Source of the DNA: Chitinivorax sp. PXF-14
Lineage (GTDB): Bacteria > Pseudomonadota > Gammaproteobacteria > Burkholderiales > SCOH01
Length of the DNA: 64,000 nucleotides
Assembly (NCBI RefSeq): GCF_040812015.1
Contig: NZ_JBFNXJ010000006.1
Location: 62,001-126,000, forward strand
Direction: 5' to 3'
The notes under the pieces were generated by a model, which ran no database searches, was not told the origin of the DNA, and saw only the letters and a list, made by a program, of their open reading frames with translations. The position numbers and the translations under genes are program-made. This document shows positions 16,843 to 25,608 of this stretch, piece by piece. Each line of letters opens with the position of its first letter. Positions within the stretch are counted from its first letter, which is position 1.

Positions 16843-17517
16843 ATGTCCAAGTTCGCATTTTTTGCCACTGCCGGGCTGGTGCTGGCCAGCCTGTCCGCTG
16901 CTGTCAGCGCCAATACCAACCTGGTGCAGAACGGCAGCTTCGAGGCGCAGAACATCAACGGCAAGCACGATGTACTCGAACTCTTCGCCGACACCAAGGA
17001 AATCAGGCAGACCGACGGCTGGGCTGCCGGCCACCAGACAGCCCACGGCTGGAAAAGGGATGAGATCCACCTGTATCGCGACGGCCTGTTCTCGACGGCT
17101 GCCGATGGCCGCCAGTATGTCGGGCTGGGCGAACTGCTCAACGTCGACGGCATCAGCCAGTCGCTGGCGACCAACGCCGGCAGCTTCTATTCGCTGAGCT
17201 TCGCGCTGAACACGCATTGGCTGGCGCTCAACCCGCTGCATTCCCTGCAGGTCAGCTTTGGCGATTCGTTCTCCGCGCTGGTGCAGAAGAGCCCGCTGCT
17301 CAACCTCAGCGGTGACTGGCAGACCTTCACCTTCGATCACCTGCGCGCCAGCAGCGCCAGCACCTTGCTGTCGTTCAACAATGTGGGCGGCCGGGTGTAT
17401 CTCGATAACGTCAGCGTGATCGCTGCGCCGGTGCCGGAGCCGCAAACCTGGGCCATGCTCGCCGCTGGCCTGGGCGTGGTGATGGTGGGCATTCGTCGTC
17501 GGGCCAACGTTCAGTAA
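16843..17517 (+). CDS. PEP-CTERM sorting-domain exported protein
   Basis: A 224-residue secreted protein. It has a signal peptide (residues 1-23, cut after VSA), a beta-rich body beginning NLVQNGSFEAQ and ending VYLDNVSV (DUF642/carbohydrate-binding-like pattern), and a C-terminal PEP-CTERM signal: VPEPQTWAML, hydrophobic helix, then basic RRRANVQ. Such proteins are recognised by exosortase EpsH/XrtA and are associated with exopolysaccharide and floc or biofilm formation. No exosortase gene lies in the window. GGGAG seven bases before ATG 16843 fixes the start. The upstream region is AT-rich, and a strong bidirectional terminator follows. Confidence 0.85.
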   Translation: MSKFAFFATAGLVLASLSAAVSANTNLVQNGSFEAQNINGKHDVLELFADTKEIRQTDGWAAGHQTAHGWKRDEIHLYRDGLFSTAADGRQYVGLGELLNVDGISQSLATNAGSFYSLSFALNTHWLALNPLHSLQVSFGDSFSALVQKSPLLNLSGDWQTFTFDHLRASSASTLLSFNNVGGRVYLDNVSVIAAPVPEPQTWAMLAAGLGVVMVGIRRRANVQ

Positions 17518-17532
17518 GCTGCCGCAGCAAGC

Positions 17533-17560
17533 AAAAAGGCCGGGTGACCCCGGCCTTTTT
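17533..17560. terminator. Bidirectional rho-independent terminator between PEP-CTERM gene and moeA
   Basis: AAAAAGGCCGGG paired with CCCGGCCTTTTT over a four-base loop. It separates convergent genes and carries T-runs on both strands. Confidence 0.92.
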
Positions 17561-17577
17561 GCTTTTCTGGCGCGCCG

Positions 17578-18798
17578 TCAGCCAAGCAGGCTGGCGTAAG
17601 ACAGGAAAGGGATAGTGTCGCCGCGTGCGATCGCCCGGCCCGGTGCGACGTCGATCAGGCCATCTGCCCAGCTGCACGAGGTCAGCACGCCCGAGCCCTG
17701 GTTGGGGAACAGCGATGCTTCGAGCCCGCCGCCGGCCGTCGGTGTGAGTTGTACGCGCAGGAACTCGCGCCGCTTGTCCGGCTTGATCCAGTCGAAACCG
17801 GCCGTGACCGGCATGGCCGGGGCTGCGGTGGCGTCGGCCCCCTGGCGTTGCAGGATGAACGGGCGCACGAACAGCAGGAAGGTGATGAAGCTCGACACCG
17901 GGTTGCCAGGCAGGCCGACGAATGGTGTCTGTGCCACCCGGCCGAAGGCCAGTGGCTTGCCCGGCTTCATGGCGATCTTCCACAGTTCGAGCGCACCCTC
18001 GGCCTCGACGGCGGCCTTGACGTGATCCTCCTCGCCCACCGATACGCCGCCGCAGGTCAGCACCAGGTCGTGGGCATCGGCGGCAGTCCGCAAGGCGGCG
18101 CGCGTGGCCGCCAGATCGTCGCGCACGATGCCGAGATCGGTTACGTCGCAGCCCAGGCTGTCCAGCAGGCCGCGTAGTACATAACGATTGGAGTTGTAGA
18201 TCTGGCTGGGGCCGAGATCGTTGCCCGGCATCACCAGCTCGTCGCCAGTGAAGAACACTGCGACCTTGAGCCGGCGCACGACGGCCATGCTGGCGATGCC
18301 GACGGATGCCGCCAGCCCCAGGTCCTGCGGCTTCAGTCGGCTGCCCGCGTGCAGGATGGCGCTGCCGGCGCGGATATCCTCGCCGCTGCGGCGTATGTTC
18401 TGCCCGGACCTGGGCGGGGTGTCGAAGCGCACCATCTCGCCCTCTACCGTTGCGAGCTCCTGCATGACCACGGCGTCGCAGCCCGGTGGGATGGGCGCCC
18501 CGGTAAAGATGCGCGCGGCACAGCCGGGCTGGAGTGGCTCGCCGGTGTGGCCGGCCGGGATGCGCTGCGAGACCCGCAGCGGGGCGCCGCCGGCCAGGTC
18601 CGCCAGGCGGATGGCGTAGCCATCCATGGCGCTGTTGTCGTGTGGCGGCACATTGTGCGGGGAGATCAGGTCGCGGGCCAGAATGCGGCCCGTGGCCAGC
18701 TCGGTCGCGACGGTCTCGTGCTCGGTGAGGGGCGCGGCGCCGTTGAGCAGCTGGCTCAGGGCGTCGTCGACGGACATCATGGGCTTGTCGTGTGTCAT
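17578..18798 (-). CDS. moeA: Molybdopterin molybdenumtransferase MoeA
   Basis: A 406-residue enzyme that inserts molybdate into adenylylated molybdopterin, the last step of basic molybdenum-cofactor synthesis. It contains the N-terminal NVPPHDNSAMDGYA motif, the central MPT-binding domain with TGDELV, PSQIYNSN and GGVSVGEEDHVK, and the GLPGNPVSS loop before the C-terminal beta-domain. Its ATG overlaps the stop of mobB by four bases (ATGA), so translation is coupled. It is the last gene of an HDOD-mobB-moeA unit. The length is standard. Confidence 0.95.
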   Translation of the reverse strand: MTHDKPMMSVDDALSQLLNGAAPLTEHETVATELATGRILARDLISPHNVPPHDNSAMDGYAIRLADLAGGAPLRVSQRIPAGHTGEPLQPGCAARIFTGAPIPPGCDAVVMQELATVEGEMVRFDTPPRSGQNIRRSGEDIRAGSAILHAGSRLKPQDLGLAASVGIASMAVVRRLKVAVFFTGDELVMPGNDLGPSQIYNSNRYVLRGLLDSLGCDVTDLGIVRDDLAATRAALRTAADAHDLVLTCGGVSVGEEDHVKAAVEAEGALELWKIAMKPGKPLAFGRVAQTPFVGLPGNPVSSFITFLLFVRPFILQRQGADATAAPAMPVTAGFDWIKPDKRREFLRVQLTPTAGGGLEASLFPNQGSGVLTSCSWADGLIDVAPGRAIARGDTIPFLSYASLLG

Positions 18799-19286
18799 AG
18801 TTCGAGTGTGTGGAGGATGAAGTCGGCAATCGGCGCCGGCGAATTCAGGTCAAAACGGGGTAGCTCGGTGGCAATCTCCATATCGCTGGCCAGCGCGACG
18901 ATATGCGGGTCGTGGCCGAACAGCAGGGGCTTGCCGAGCGCAGGCCGGTGTATCTCCAGCTTGGGGATCGCTTCGTGCTTGTAGCCTTCGATCAGCACCA
19001 GGTTGCAGGGGGCCAGCCGGCTGAGCAGCTGGGCCAGTGTGGGCTCTGCGTCCTCGCGGTTCTCGTGCAGCAATGCCCAGCGTTGCCCACCGGCCAGCAG
19101 CACTTCACTGGCGCCGGCCTGGCGGTGGCGCCAGCTGTCCTTGCCGGGCTGGTCGAGATCGAAGGCGTGGTGAGTGTGCTTGATCAGCGAGACGGTGAGC
19201 CCGCGCCCGGTGAGCAGTGGGATCAATTGCTCGATCAGTGTCGTCTTGCCGCTGCCCGAATAGCCACAGAAGCCGAATACCTTCAC
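18795..19286 (-). CDS. mobB: Molybdopterin-guanine dinucleotide biosynthesis protein MobB
   Basis: A 163-residue GTP-binding protein with P-loop GYSGSGKTT (about 8-16), the KHTHHAFDLDQPGKDSWRHR stretch and VLIEGYKHE typical of MobB. It assists MobA in attaching GMP to the cofactor. The start is GTG 19286, which overlaps the stop of the upstream HDOD gene (GTGA); its own stop overlaps the moeA ATG. This double overlap shows one tightly coupled operon. A longer frame exists upstream but belongs to the HDOD gene in another frame. Confidence 0.92.
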   Translation of the reverse strand: MKVFGFCGYSGSGKTTLIEQLIPLLTGRGLTVSLIKHTHHAFDLDQPGKDSWRHRQAGASEVLLAGGQRWALLHENREDAEPTLAQLLSRLAPCNLVLIEGYKHEAIPKLEIHRPALGKPLLFGHDPHIVALASDMEIATELPRFDLNSPAPIADFILHTLEL

Positions 19287-20134
19287 CGGCCGGCTTCCAG
19301 CAGTTGCTGCACGTCGTCGCACAGTTCCGCGTACTCGGCCTGGCTCAGGCCCAGGTATTCGAGGATCAGCGAGCCATTGCGCTGCCAATCCTGGTCGCGC
19401 GGCAGGTGGAGAAAGCTGTGCGCGATCTGCTCGGCGAGCTTGGTCACGGCGACCAGCACGCGCGTGTCCTCGGTGATCTCTTCGCTGGGCTCGGTGTAGA
19501 GCGCGGGGTCGTGGTGCATCAGGATGGCGAGGCCGATCTCCTCCGGTAGATACCAGCAGCGCGCCACCAGGTGGCCGACGATGGCGTGATGCGTGCCATG
19601 GCGCTCCTGCTCGATGGTGGTGAACGGCTTCTGGCGCGAGGCGTAGGCCAGGTCCAGCGTGTCCTGATAATCCTTGAAGCGCGCCAGCAACAGCGGGATG
19701 CCGCAATTCTGGAACAGGCCGAAGGTATAGGTCTGGTCACGCTGCGGCAGATTGAGCTGGGTGGCGATGAAGGCCGCCACCTGCGCGTCGAGCGCCGCCG
19801 TTTCCCAGAAGCGCTGCACATGGTGGTTGTCGGCGATATTCAGCGTGTTGCGCAGCGCCAGGCCGGTCGCCAGACTGATGGCGTTCGGCGCGCCCAGCAG
19901 CAACACGGCATGCCTGACCGAGGCCACGCGCTGCGGCAGCGAGAAAAACGGCGAGTTGACGGTCTTCAGGATGGCGGCGGACAGGCTGACATCCTGGCTG
20001 ATGATCTCTGCGATCCGGCCCGGCTCCAGTGTCGGCTGCTCGCGTTCGGCGGCAAGCTCCAGCATGACGGCGGGGCGGGGCGGGATGACGATACCGCGCA
20101 GGAGTTGGGCCGCATCTTGTTGGCTGATCTGCAT
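19283..20134 (-). CDS. HDOD domain protein, first gene of the moco operon
   Basis: A 283-residue protein consisting mainly of one HDOD domain (residues about 15-215; segments RPAVMLEL, SLSAAILKTVNSPFFSLP, AVLLLGAPNA, GLFQNCGIPLLL). HDOD is a non-catalytic relative of HD phosphohydrolases found in bacterial signalling proteins. ATG 20134 is the first methionine giving the usual N-terminus. It ends by overlapping the mobB start by four bases, and lies 181 bp from a divergent HD-GYP gene. Why an HDOD protein is co-translated with molybdenum-cofactor genes is not known; it could tune them or simply be co-transcribed. Confidence 0.85.
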   Translation of the reverse strand: MQISQQDAAQLLRGIVIPPRPAVMLELAAEREQPTLEPGRIAEIISQDVSLSAAILKTVNSPFFSLPQRVASVRHAVLLLGAPNAISLATGLALRNTLNIADNHHVQRFWETAALDAQVAAFIATQLNLPQRDQTYTFGLFQNCGIPLLLARFKDYQDTLDLAYASRQKPFTTIEQERHGTHHAIVGHLVARCWYLPEEIGLAILMHHDPALYTEPSEEITEDTRVLVAVTKLAEQIAHSFLHLPRDQDWQRNGSLILEYLGLSQAEYAELCDDVQQLLEAGR

Positions 20135-20260
20135 GGCTGGCTCGAAATATGTCTGCCGCCATTTTACCCGTACCGCCGACACGGTGCAGCAGCCGGTTGT
20201 CGCATCGCTGCCTTCGCCGGGCCGGTGCCCCCGCTTCATCGCCGCAAAAGCGCTACAGGC

Positions 20261-20289
20261 TTGCGATGGCGAGGGGGCTGGCTTATAAA
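20261..20289 (+). promoter_or_regulatory. Promoter of the HD-GYP gene
   Basis: -35 TTGCGA (20261-20266), 17-bp spacer, -10 TATAAA (20284-20289). Transcription would start about 20 bases before the ATG at 20316, giving a short leader without a clear ribosome-binding site. Confidence 0.6.
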
Positions 20290-20315
20290 ATAGCGATCCC
20301 CTTGCGCATTGCAAC

Positions 20316-21596
20316 ATGTCATCTTACGACGCTACCCGCGGCAACCCACACTTCCTTGACCGAGTCATGTCGCTGGCCGAGCATGAGGCGGTTGTTGCGT
20401 CCGAGGACATCTATTCCGAGTCGGGCATCAAGCTGCTGGCCAAGGGGAAGCCGCTCTCACCGGTGCTGCGGGAGCGGCTGCTGTTGCAGCGCTTGCGCCG
20501 CCCGCTCGAAGCCTGCCTCGCGCCAGCCCAGGGGGTGGCCGCGACAGATATCGGGCAGATCGCCCATGAACTGATCGAGAGCTGGCCGATACTGGCGCCC
20601 TTGTGCCTGGATGAGGGCCGGCCCTGGCCACTGTCCTGGCTGGCACAGGTACCCGTGAATCAGGTGACGGCCTTGCTGCTGAGCGTGAGTGCGCGGGCCG
20701 GCGCCGGGGTGTTGCGCCATGCCGTGCTGGTCACGCTCGTGGCGCTGGGCCTGGCACGCCGGATGCAGGCCTCGCCCGAGGTGATGCGCACGCTGGCAAT
20801 TGCCGGCCTGCTGCACGACGTTGGTGAGTTGTATGTCGCGCCGGAAGTCCTGTCCTCACGTGCCGATCTGTCGCTCGACGACTGGCGAGCACTCGCGGTG
20901 CATCCGCTGACCGGGGCCAAGGTGATCGAAGGCATTGCCGGCCTGGGGGCGCCCGTGGCACTGGCGGTGCTGCAACACCACGAGCGCCATGACGGCACCG
21001 GCTACCCGCGCCGCCTGGCGGGCGCTGCCATGAGCCCTGCCGCGAAGATTCTGGCGACGGCGGAGGCCATGGCGGGGCTCATCCCTGGGCCGGAGGAATC
21101 GTCACTGCGGGCATCGGTCGCCTTCAAGGTGATCACTTCCGATCATGCGCCGGCGGTGGTGGCGGCCGTGCGTTCGGTACTGAACGAGATGTCCGATGCG
21201 CCGGATGTCGAGATGACGCCGCTCGAAGCCGTGGTGGAAATCCATCGGCTGATTGCCTACATCGGGGATGTCTTCATGGTGATCGAGCTGGCGGGCGAGC
21301 GGCTTGCCACGCCCGGTGCCCAAGCGCTGCTGGGTGACATCGAGGCGCGCTTCACCGAGCTGCACCGCGCCTTCTCGCGTACTGGGCTGGGCGGCGTGAC
21401 GGCTGGCTATGAGGTCAGCTGGCTCGATTATGAATCCCCTGACGAGGGCGTGGCGGAGGTCGCCGCCGTGGCGCGCGAGATCCGCTGGCGCCTGCGCGAG
21501 CTGGCCCGCGACATCGCGCTGCGGGCCAGTTCGCTGGCGGACGATGAGCGTACCGTGTTTTCTACGCTGATCGGCACCCTGACCCGGCGGCGCTGA
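20316..21596 (+). CDS. HD-GYP domain protein (putative c-di-GMP phosphodiesterase)
   Basis: A 426-residue cytosolic protein. The HD-GYP domain occupies about 130-260: LLHDVGELYV (HD pair about 165-166), HPLTGAKVI, and HHERHDGTGYPRRL with an intact GYP-type HDGTGYP. These residues bind the metal centre that cleaves cyclic di-GMP, so catalysis is plausible. The N-terminal part (PHFLDRV... IYSESGIKLLAKG) resembles the small beta domain often preceding HD-GYP, and the C-terminal 150 residues are helical and unassigned. It faces the HDOD-mobB-moeA operon, which may share regulation. Confidence 0.85.
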   Translation: MSSYDATRGNPHFLDRVMSLAEHEAVVASEDIYSESGIKLLAKGKPLSPVLRERLLLQRLRRPLEACLAPAQGVAATDIGQIAHELIESWPILAPLCLDEGRPWPLSWLAQVPVNQVTALLLSVSARAGAGVLRHAVLVTLVALGLARRMQASPEVMRTLAIAGLLHDVGELYVAPEVLSSRADLSLDDWRALAVHPLTGAKVIEGIAGLGAPVALAVLQHHERHDGTGYPRRLAGAAMSPAAKILATAEAMAGLIPGPEESSLRASVAFKVITSDHAPAVVAAVRSVLNEMSDAPDVEMTPLEAVVEIHRLIAYIGDVFMVIELAGERLATPGAQALLGDIEARFTELHRAFSRTGLGGVTAGYEVSWLDYESPDEGVAEVAAVAREIRWRLRELARDIALRASSLADDERTVFSTLIGTLTRRR

Positions 21597-21625
21597 TTGC
21601 GGCAAGCCGTGGCGGCCTGCCCGCG

Positions 21626-22582
21626 CTAACTTGCCGGCTGTGTCTTCGACGGTTTGGCGGGCGACAGGCGGGTGACGCCGAACATGACCAGCGCCAGGCC
21701 GGCCAGCTGGACCAGCGATAATTGTTCACCGAGCAGCCACCAGGCAGCGGCTACCGTCAACACAGGGCCCAGCGAACCAATCGCCGCCGCTTCGCCGGCG
21801 CCCATGCGACGGATGGCCTGCGCCAGTGCCCAGATCGGCAGCACGGTGGACAGCAGGGCCATCAGCGCCGCATCGAGCCACACCTGGGCGGGCAGGGCCA
21901 GCAACTGGTGTGGCTCGCCGCGCAGCAACCAGTGCGCCAGCACCATCAGCGACGAGGCCGCGCCGGTCAGGCCAGTGAGGCGCATCGAGCCGAGCTTGCC
22001 AACCACATTGCCGGTACCGAGATAGTACAGCGCGTAGGTGACGGCGCTGGCCAGCACCCAGCCGGCGCCGATCAGGGCATCGGCCGAGGTGCCGGTCTGC
22101 CGTAGATCGTGCGCAAACGCGACTGCCAGGCCCAGGTAGCAGCAGGCTATTGCCTGCCAGGCGCCGCGGCTGGGCTTGCGCTTGGAGAACCAGGTCTGCA
22201 GCAGCAGCACGAGCGTCGGGTAAATGTAGAGAATCAACCGTTCGAGCCCGGCGGAGATATAACGCAGCCCCTCGAAATCGAACAGGCTCGACAGGTAGTA
22301 GCCCAGGCAGCCGAGCAGCAGCACCTGGCCGACGGTCGAACGATCGAGCGGTGCCGCCTGCCCGTCGGTGGGCGTACGGGCGAGCCACAGGAAGAAGGGC
22401 AGCGCGATACCCATGCGCAGCGCCAGCAGCGTCGATGCATCCACCGGCGCGGCGGCGTAGGCAAGTTTGACGAAGATGGCCTTCAGCGAAAAGCCGAATG
22501 CGGCCAGCACCGCGAATGTCCGGCCATCGAGCTGGGTATGCCAGCTTTCTTTAATTGATAAGGATTGGGTCTGGCTGCTCAT
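21626..22582 (-). CDS. EamA/DMT family transporter
   Basis: A 318-residue inner-membrane protein with about ten hydrophobic helices in two EamA repeats (AFGFSLKAIFVKLAYA in the first, GAGEAAAIGSLGPVLTV in the second). Drug/metabolite transporters of this size export amino acids, cofactor precursors or other small metabolites; the substrate cannot be named. It is divergent from a LysR regulator gene 104 bp away, a common arrangement for regulated exporters. ATG 22582 is preferred; an in-frame ATG at 22594 would add four residues. It ends close to the convergent HD-GYP gene with no clear terminator. Confidence 0.85.
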   Translation of the reverse strand: MSSQTQSLSIKESWHTQLDGRTFAVLAAFGFSLKAIFVKLAYAAAPVDASTLLALRMGIALPFFLWLARTPTDGQAAPLDRSTVGQVLLLGCLGYYLSSLFDFEGLRYISAGLERLILYIYPTLVLLLQTWFSKRKPSRGAWQAIACCYLGLAVAFAHDLRQTGTSADALIGAGWVLASAVTYALYYLGTGNVVGKLGSMRLTGLTGAASSLMVLAHWLLRGEPHQLLALPAQVWLDAALMALLSTVLPIWALAQAIRRMGAGEAAAIGSLGPVLTVAAAWWLLGEQLSLVQLAGLALVMFGVTRLSPAKPSKTQPAS

Positions 22583-22649
22583 GCGCACTACCATCTATCA
22601 TCTATGGATAATGCTGATTCTGCCGATGTATCTGCGAAAGTAGAATGCG

Positions 22650-22677
22650 TTTTCGATGAACTTACCTTTCTCGAAAA
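22650..22677. promoter_or_regulatory. Dyad TTTTCGA-N14-TCGAAAA before the LysR gene
   Basis: Seven-base perfect arms (22650-22656 and 22671-22677) immediately upstream of the LysR start at 22687. Position and spacing suit an autoregulatory or shared operator of the divergent pair, though the arms do not follow the plain T-N11-A pattern. Confidence 0.4.
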
Positions 22678-22686
22678 AAGAAGGCT

Positions 22687-23583
22687 ATGCGGCATTTTGA
22701 TCTCAATGACTTACGCCTGATCCTGTCCATCGCCGAGCATGGCAGCCTGAGCCGCGCGGCGGCGGCCTTCCCGATTGCGCTGTCGGCCGCCAGCAACCGG
22801 CTGCGGCAGGTGGAGGAGCGGCTCGGCTTGCCCTTGTTCGTCCGCCACGCCGACGGCATGACGCCTACCATCGCTGGCCGCCTGGCACTCGATCATGCTC
22901 GCCGTGTGCTGAACGAAGCCGATGCGCTCGAATCGACCATGAACGGGCTGCGCGGCCAGGCGCGGGTGGTCTTGCGCCTGGCGGCCAACACGGTTGCCAA
23001 CAGCACGTTCTTGCCGGTGGCCCTGGGGCCCTTCCTCACCCGTTTTCAACTGGTCGATCTGCAGATCGACGAACTCAGCAGCCGTGACATCGCAGCCGCA
23101 GTGCGTGCGGGCGAGGTCGACATGGGGGTGCTGGATGGCAATGTCGCCACCGAAGGCCTGACCAGCCTGCCGTTCCGGCAGGACAGGCTGGTGCTGTTCG
23201 TGCCGGCCGCGCATCGGCTCGCCGCAGCCGGTCATTGCCGCTTTCAGGAGGTGGCGGGGGAGGCCTTCGTCGGCTTGCCGGAGGCACGTGCGATGCAACG
23301 GTTCGTCGAGGGCATGGCACGGCTCGCGGGCAAGGCGATGACGGTGCGTGTGCGTGCCCCCAGCTTTTTCGCGATTGCACAGCTGGTCTCGCAGGGAGTG
23401 GGCGTTGCCGTGCTGCCTGAGGCGGCCGCCATCCGCCACCGCAGCAGCCTGGCCGGCGCCATCGTCGAAATCGAAGACAGCTGGGCCACGCGCGAGCTGC
23501 GCCTATGCTTGCGTGCGCCCGATGATCTGGGGCCGGAGGCACGCGCGCTGGTGGCGCACCTGACCGGCGCGTCGCCGCTGTAG
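22687..23583 (+). CDS. LysR family transcriptional regulator
   Basis: A 298-residue regulator. The N-terminal winged helix-turn-helix (about 5-62: DLNDLRLILSIAEHGSLSRAAAAF then SNRLRQVEERLG) is typical of LysR; the rest forms the type-2 periplasmic-binding-like effector domain (about 90-295). The GSLSRAAA segment is the recognition region. It is divergent from the EamA transporter gene, which is the most likely target. The start has a purine-rich AAGAAGG just before it with very short spacing. The effector is unknown. Confidence 0.9.
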   Translation: MRHFDLNDLRLILSIAEHGSLSRAAAAFPIALSAASNRLRQVEERLGLPLFVRHADGMTPTIAGRLALDHARRVLNEADALESTMNGLRGQARVVLRLAANTVANSTFLPVALGPFLTRFQLVDLQIDELSSRDIAAAVRAGEVDMGVLDGNVATEGLTSLPFRQDRLVLFVPAAHRLAAAGHCRFQEVAGEAFVGLPEARAMQRFVEGMARLAGKAMTVRVRAPSFFAIAQLVSQGVGVAVLPEAAAIRHRSSLAGAIVEIEDSWATRELRLCLRAPDDLGPEARALVAHLTGASPL

Positions 23584-23647
23584 CCTGGGACTCTGCGGCG
23601 ATTGAGGGGGAAGCTGTTGCTGTGGCTGAATGCTCGGTGAGCCGGAT

Positions 23648-24211
23648 TCAGCGCGGGCTGTGGGGCGGGGCCGATGCGGCGCTGATTGTTCTGCCGGCGC
23701 CAATCGCCGGCAAATGCACCTGCAGCGCCAGCCAGCGCTGCTGCTTTTGCGGATAGGCCAGGGTGTGCGCAGGGCTCGACGAGGGGAGGTCAATCAGCGC
23801 GAGCCTGTGCCCTGCCTCCCTGAGCTGGCGGCGACCAAGTCTGGCCGCCGTGCCGCCGTTGAAGGCAATGGCCTGCAGGCTCGGCAGCTGCATCAGCAGT
23901 GCCTGTAGCGGATTGTGTGTCTCGTTGCGGATGGCCGCGTCGAGGCTGCCGGCACGCTCCGCCTCGGCGATCACGTCCCACAGGCCGATGCCATGATGCA
24001 ATAGCGATGCCAGCCTGGCGTCGTAGGGCAGGGTGCGCAGGTCGGTGTCGATGACCGAGCCCACCAGCTCCCAGAATCGGTTCTGGCGATGCGCATAGTA
24101 TTGGCCCGCTGCCAGCGAGGCGTCGCCCGGCAGGCTGCCGAGAATCAGCAGCCGGGTATCCGGGCCGATAACCGGCGGAAAGCTGCGCTTGCGGGCTGCT
24201 TCCCCTGTCAT
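23648..24211 (-). CDS. DNA-deoxyinosine (hypoxanthine) glycosylase, UDG superfamily
   Basis: A 187-residue base-excision-repair enzyme. It has the family opening SFPPVIGPDTRLLILGSLPGDASL and the QYYAHRQNRFWELVG segment, followed by GIGLWDVI and a C-terminal PSSSPAHT loop, matching the hypoxanthine-DNA glycosylase group rather than classical Ung. It would remove hypoxanthine formed by adenine deamination. It lies seven bases after the stop of a MoxR ATPase gene and is probably co-transcribed with it. The last 25 residues are low-complexity. Assignment rests on motif pattern. Confidence 0.85.
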   Translation of the reverse strand: MTGEAARKRSFPPVIGPDTRLLILGSLPGDASLAAGQYYAHRQNRFWELVGSVIDTDLRTLPYDARLASLLHHGIGLWDVIAEAERAGSLDAAIRNETHNPLQALLMQLPSLQAIAFNGGTAARLGRRQLREAGHRLALIDLPSSSPAHTLAYPQKQQRWLALQVHLPAIGAGRTISAASAPPHSPR

Positions 24212-24218
24212 GGCGCAA

Positions 24219-25079
<861 letters not shown>

Positions 25080-25141
25080 CTGTTGTCAAGCTAACGCTTG
25101 ATTGTATCGTAATTGCCCGGGTGTGCACCCGCGCCGTTGAA

Positions 25142-25168
25142 ACAAAAACGGCCGCATCATGCGGCCGT
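25142..25168 (-). terminator. Terminator of the thioesterase/TerB-like operon
   Basis: Nine-base stem ACGGCCGCA / TGCGGCCGT with loop TCA. Read on the minus strand it is followed by TTTTTGTTT, so it ends transcription of the genes at 25192-26054. Confidence 0.85.
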
Positions 25169-25191
25169 TCGCGTCACCGGGTGGGGCGCCG

Positions 25192-25608
25192 TCATTCGTC
25201 GGCAAACGCGGTTTCGATGTCTTCCAGCGTCAGGTGCCAGCGATCCAGCATATGGGTCAGGATGGCCATCTCGATTTCGCTGAACTCGGCATCCGCCTTG
25301 GACATGTCGAGCACCATCGCGCACAGCAGCAGTCGCTTCTTGGGCTCTTCCACCGTGTCGAGCAGCGCGTCGATACGGGCTCGATCCACCGGGTGTACCT
25401 TGCCGTCCGCATCTGCCGATTCCGCCAGTTCTTCGCAGTAGTCGTGCAGCACCTCGATGAAGTCGCGCCGATTGATGGCGAGGATGTCATAGAGCTTGAG
25501 TTGCTCCAGCAGGTCGAGCTCGCGTTCGTCCATGTGGCCGTCGGCTACCATGACCATCGCCAGGATGCGTGCCATTGCCTTGGGGCTGTTGTGCGGATAG
25601 GTTTTCAT
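25192..25608 (-). CDS. TerB-like helical protein
   Basis: A 138-residue soluble, acidic, all-helical protein resembling TerB/DjlA-N domains: two similar halves with acidic patches (MVMVADGHMDERELDLLEQL and ADADGKVHPVDRARIDALLD) that look like metal-binding helical hairpins. TerB-like proteins are linked to tellurite and stress responses, but no other ter genes are present, so resistance is not implied. The ATG overlaps the stop of the thioesterase gene by four bases (ATGA), indicating translational coupling. A terminator follows. Confidence 0.75.
   Translation of the reverse strand: MKTYPHNSPKAMARILAMVMVADGHMDERELDLLEQLKLYDILAINRRDFIEVLHDYCEELAESADADGKVHPVDRARIDALLDTVEEPKKRLLLCAMVLDMSKADAEFSEIEMAILTHMLDRWHLTLEDIETAFADE

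Noticed and set aside
25192-25608. Tellurite-resistance operon
   Set aside because: Only one TerB-like gene is present; no terC, terD or terZ.
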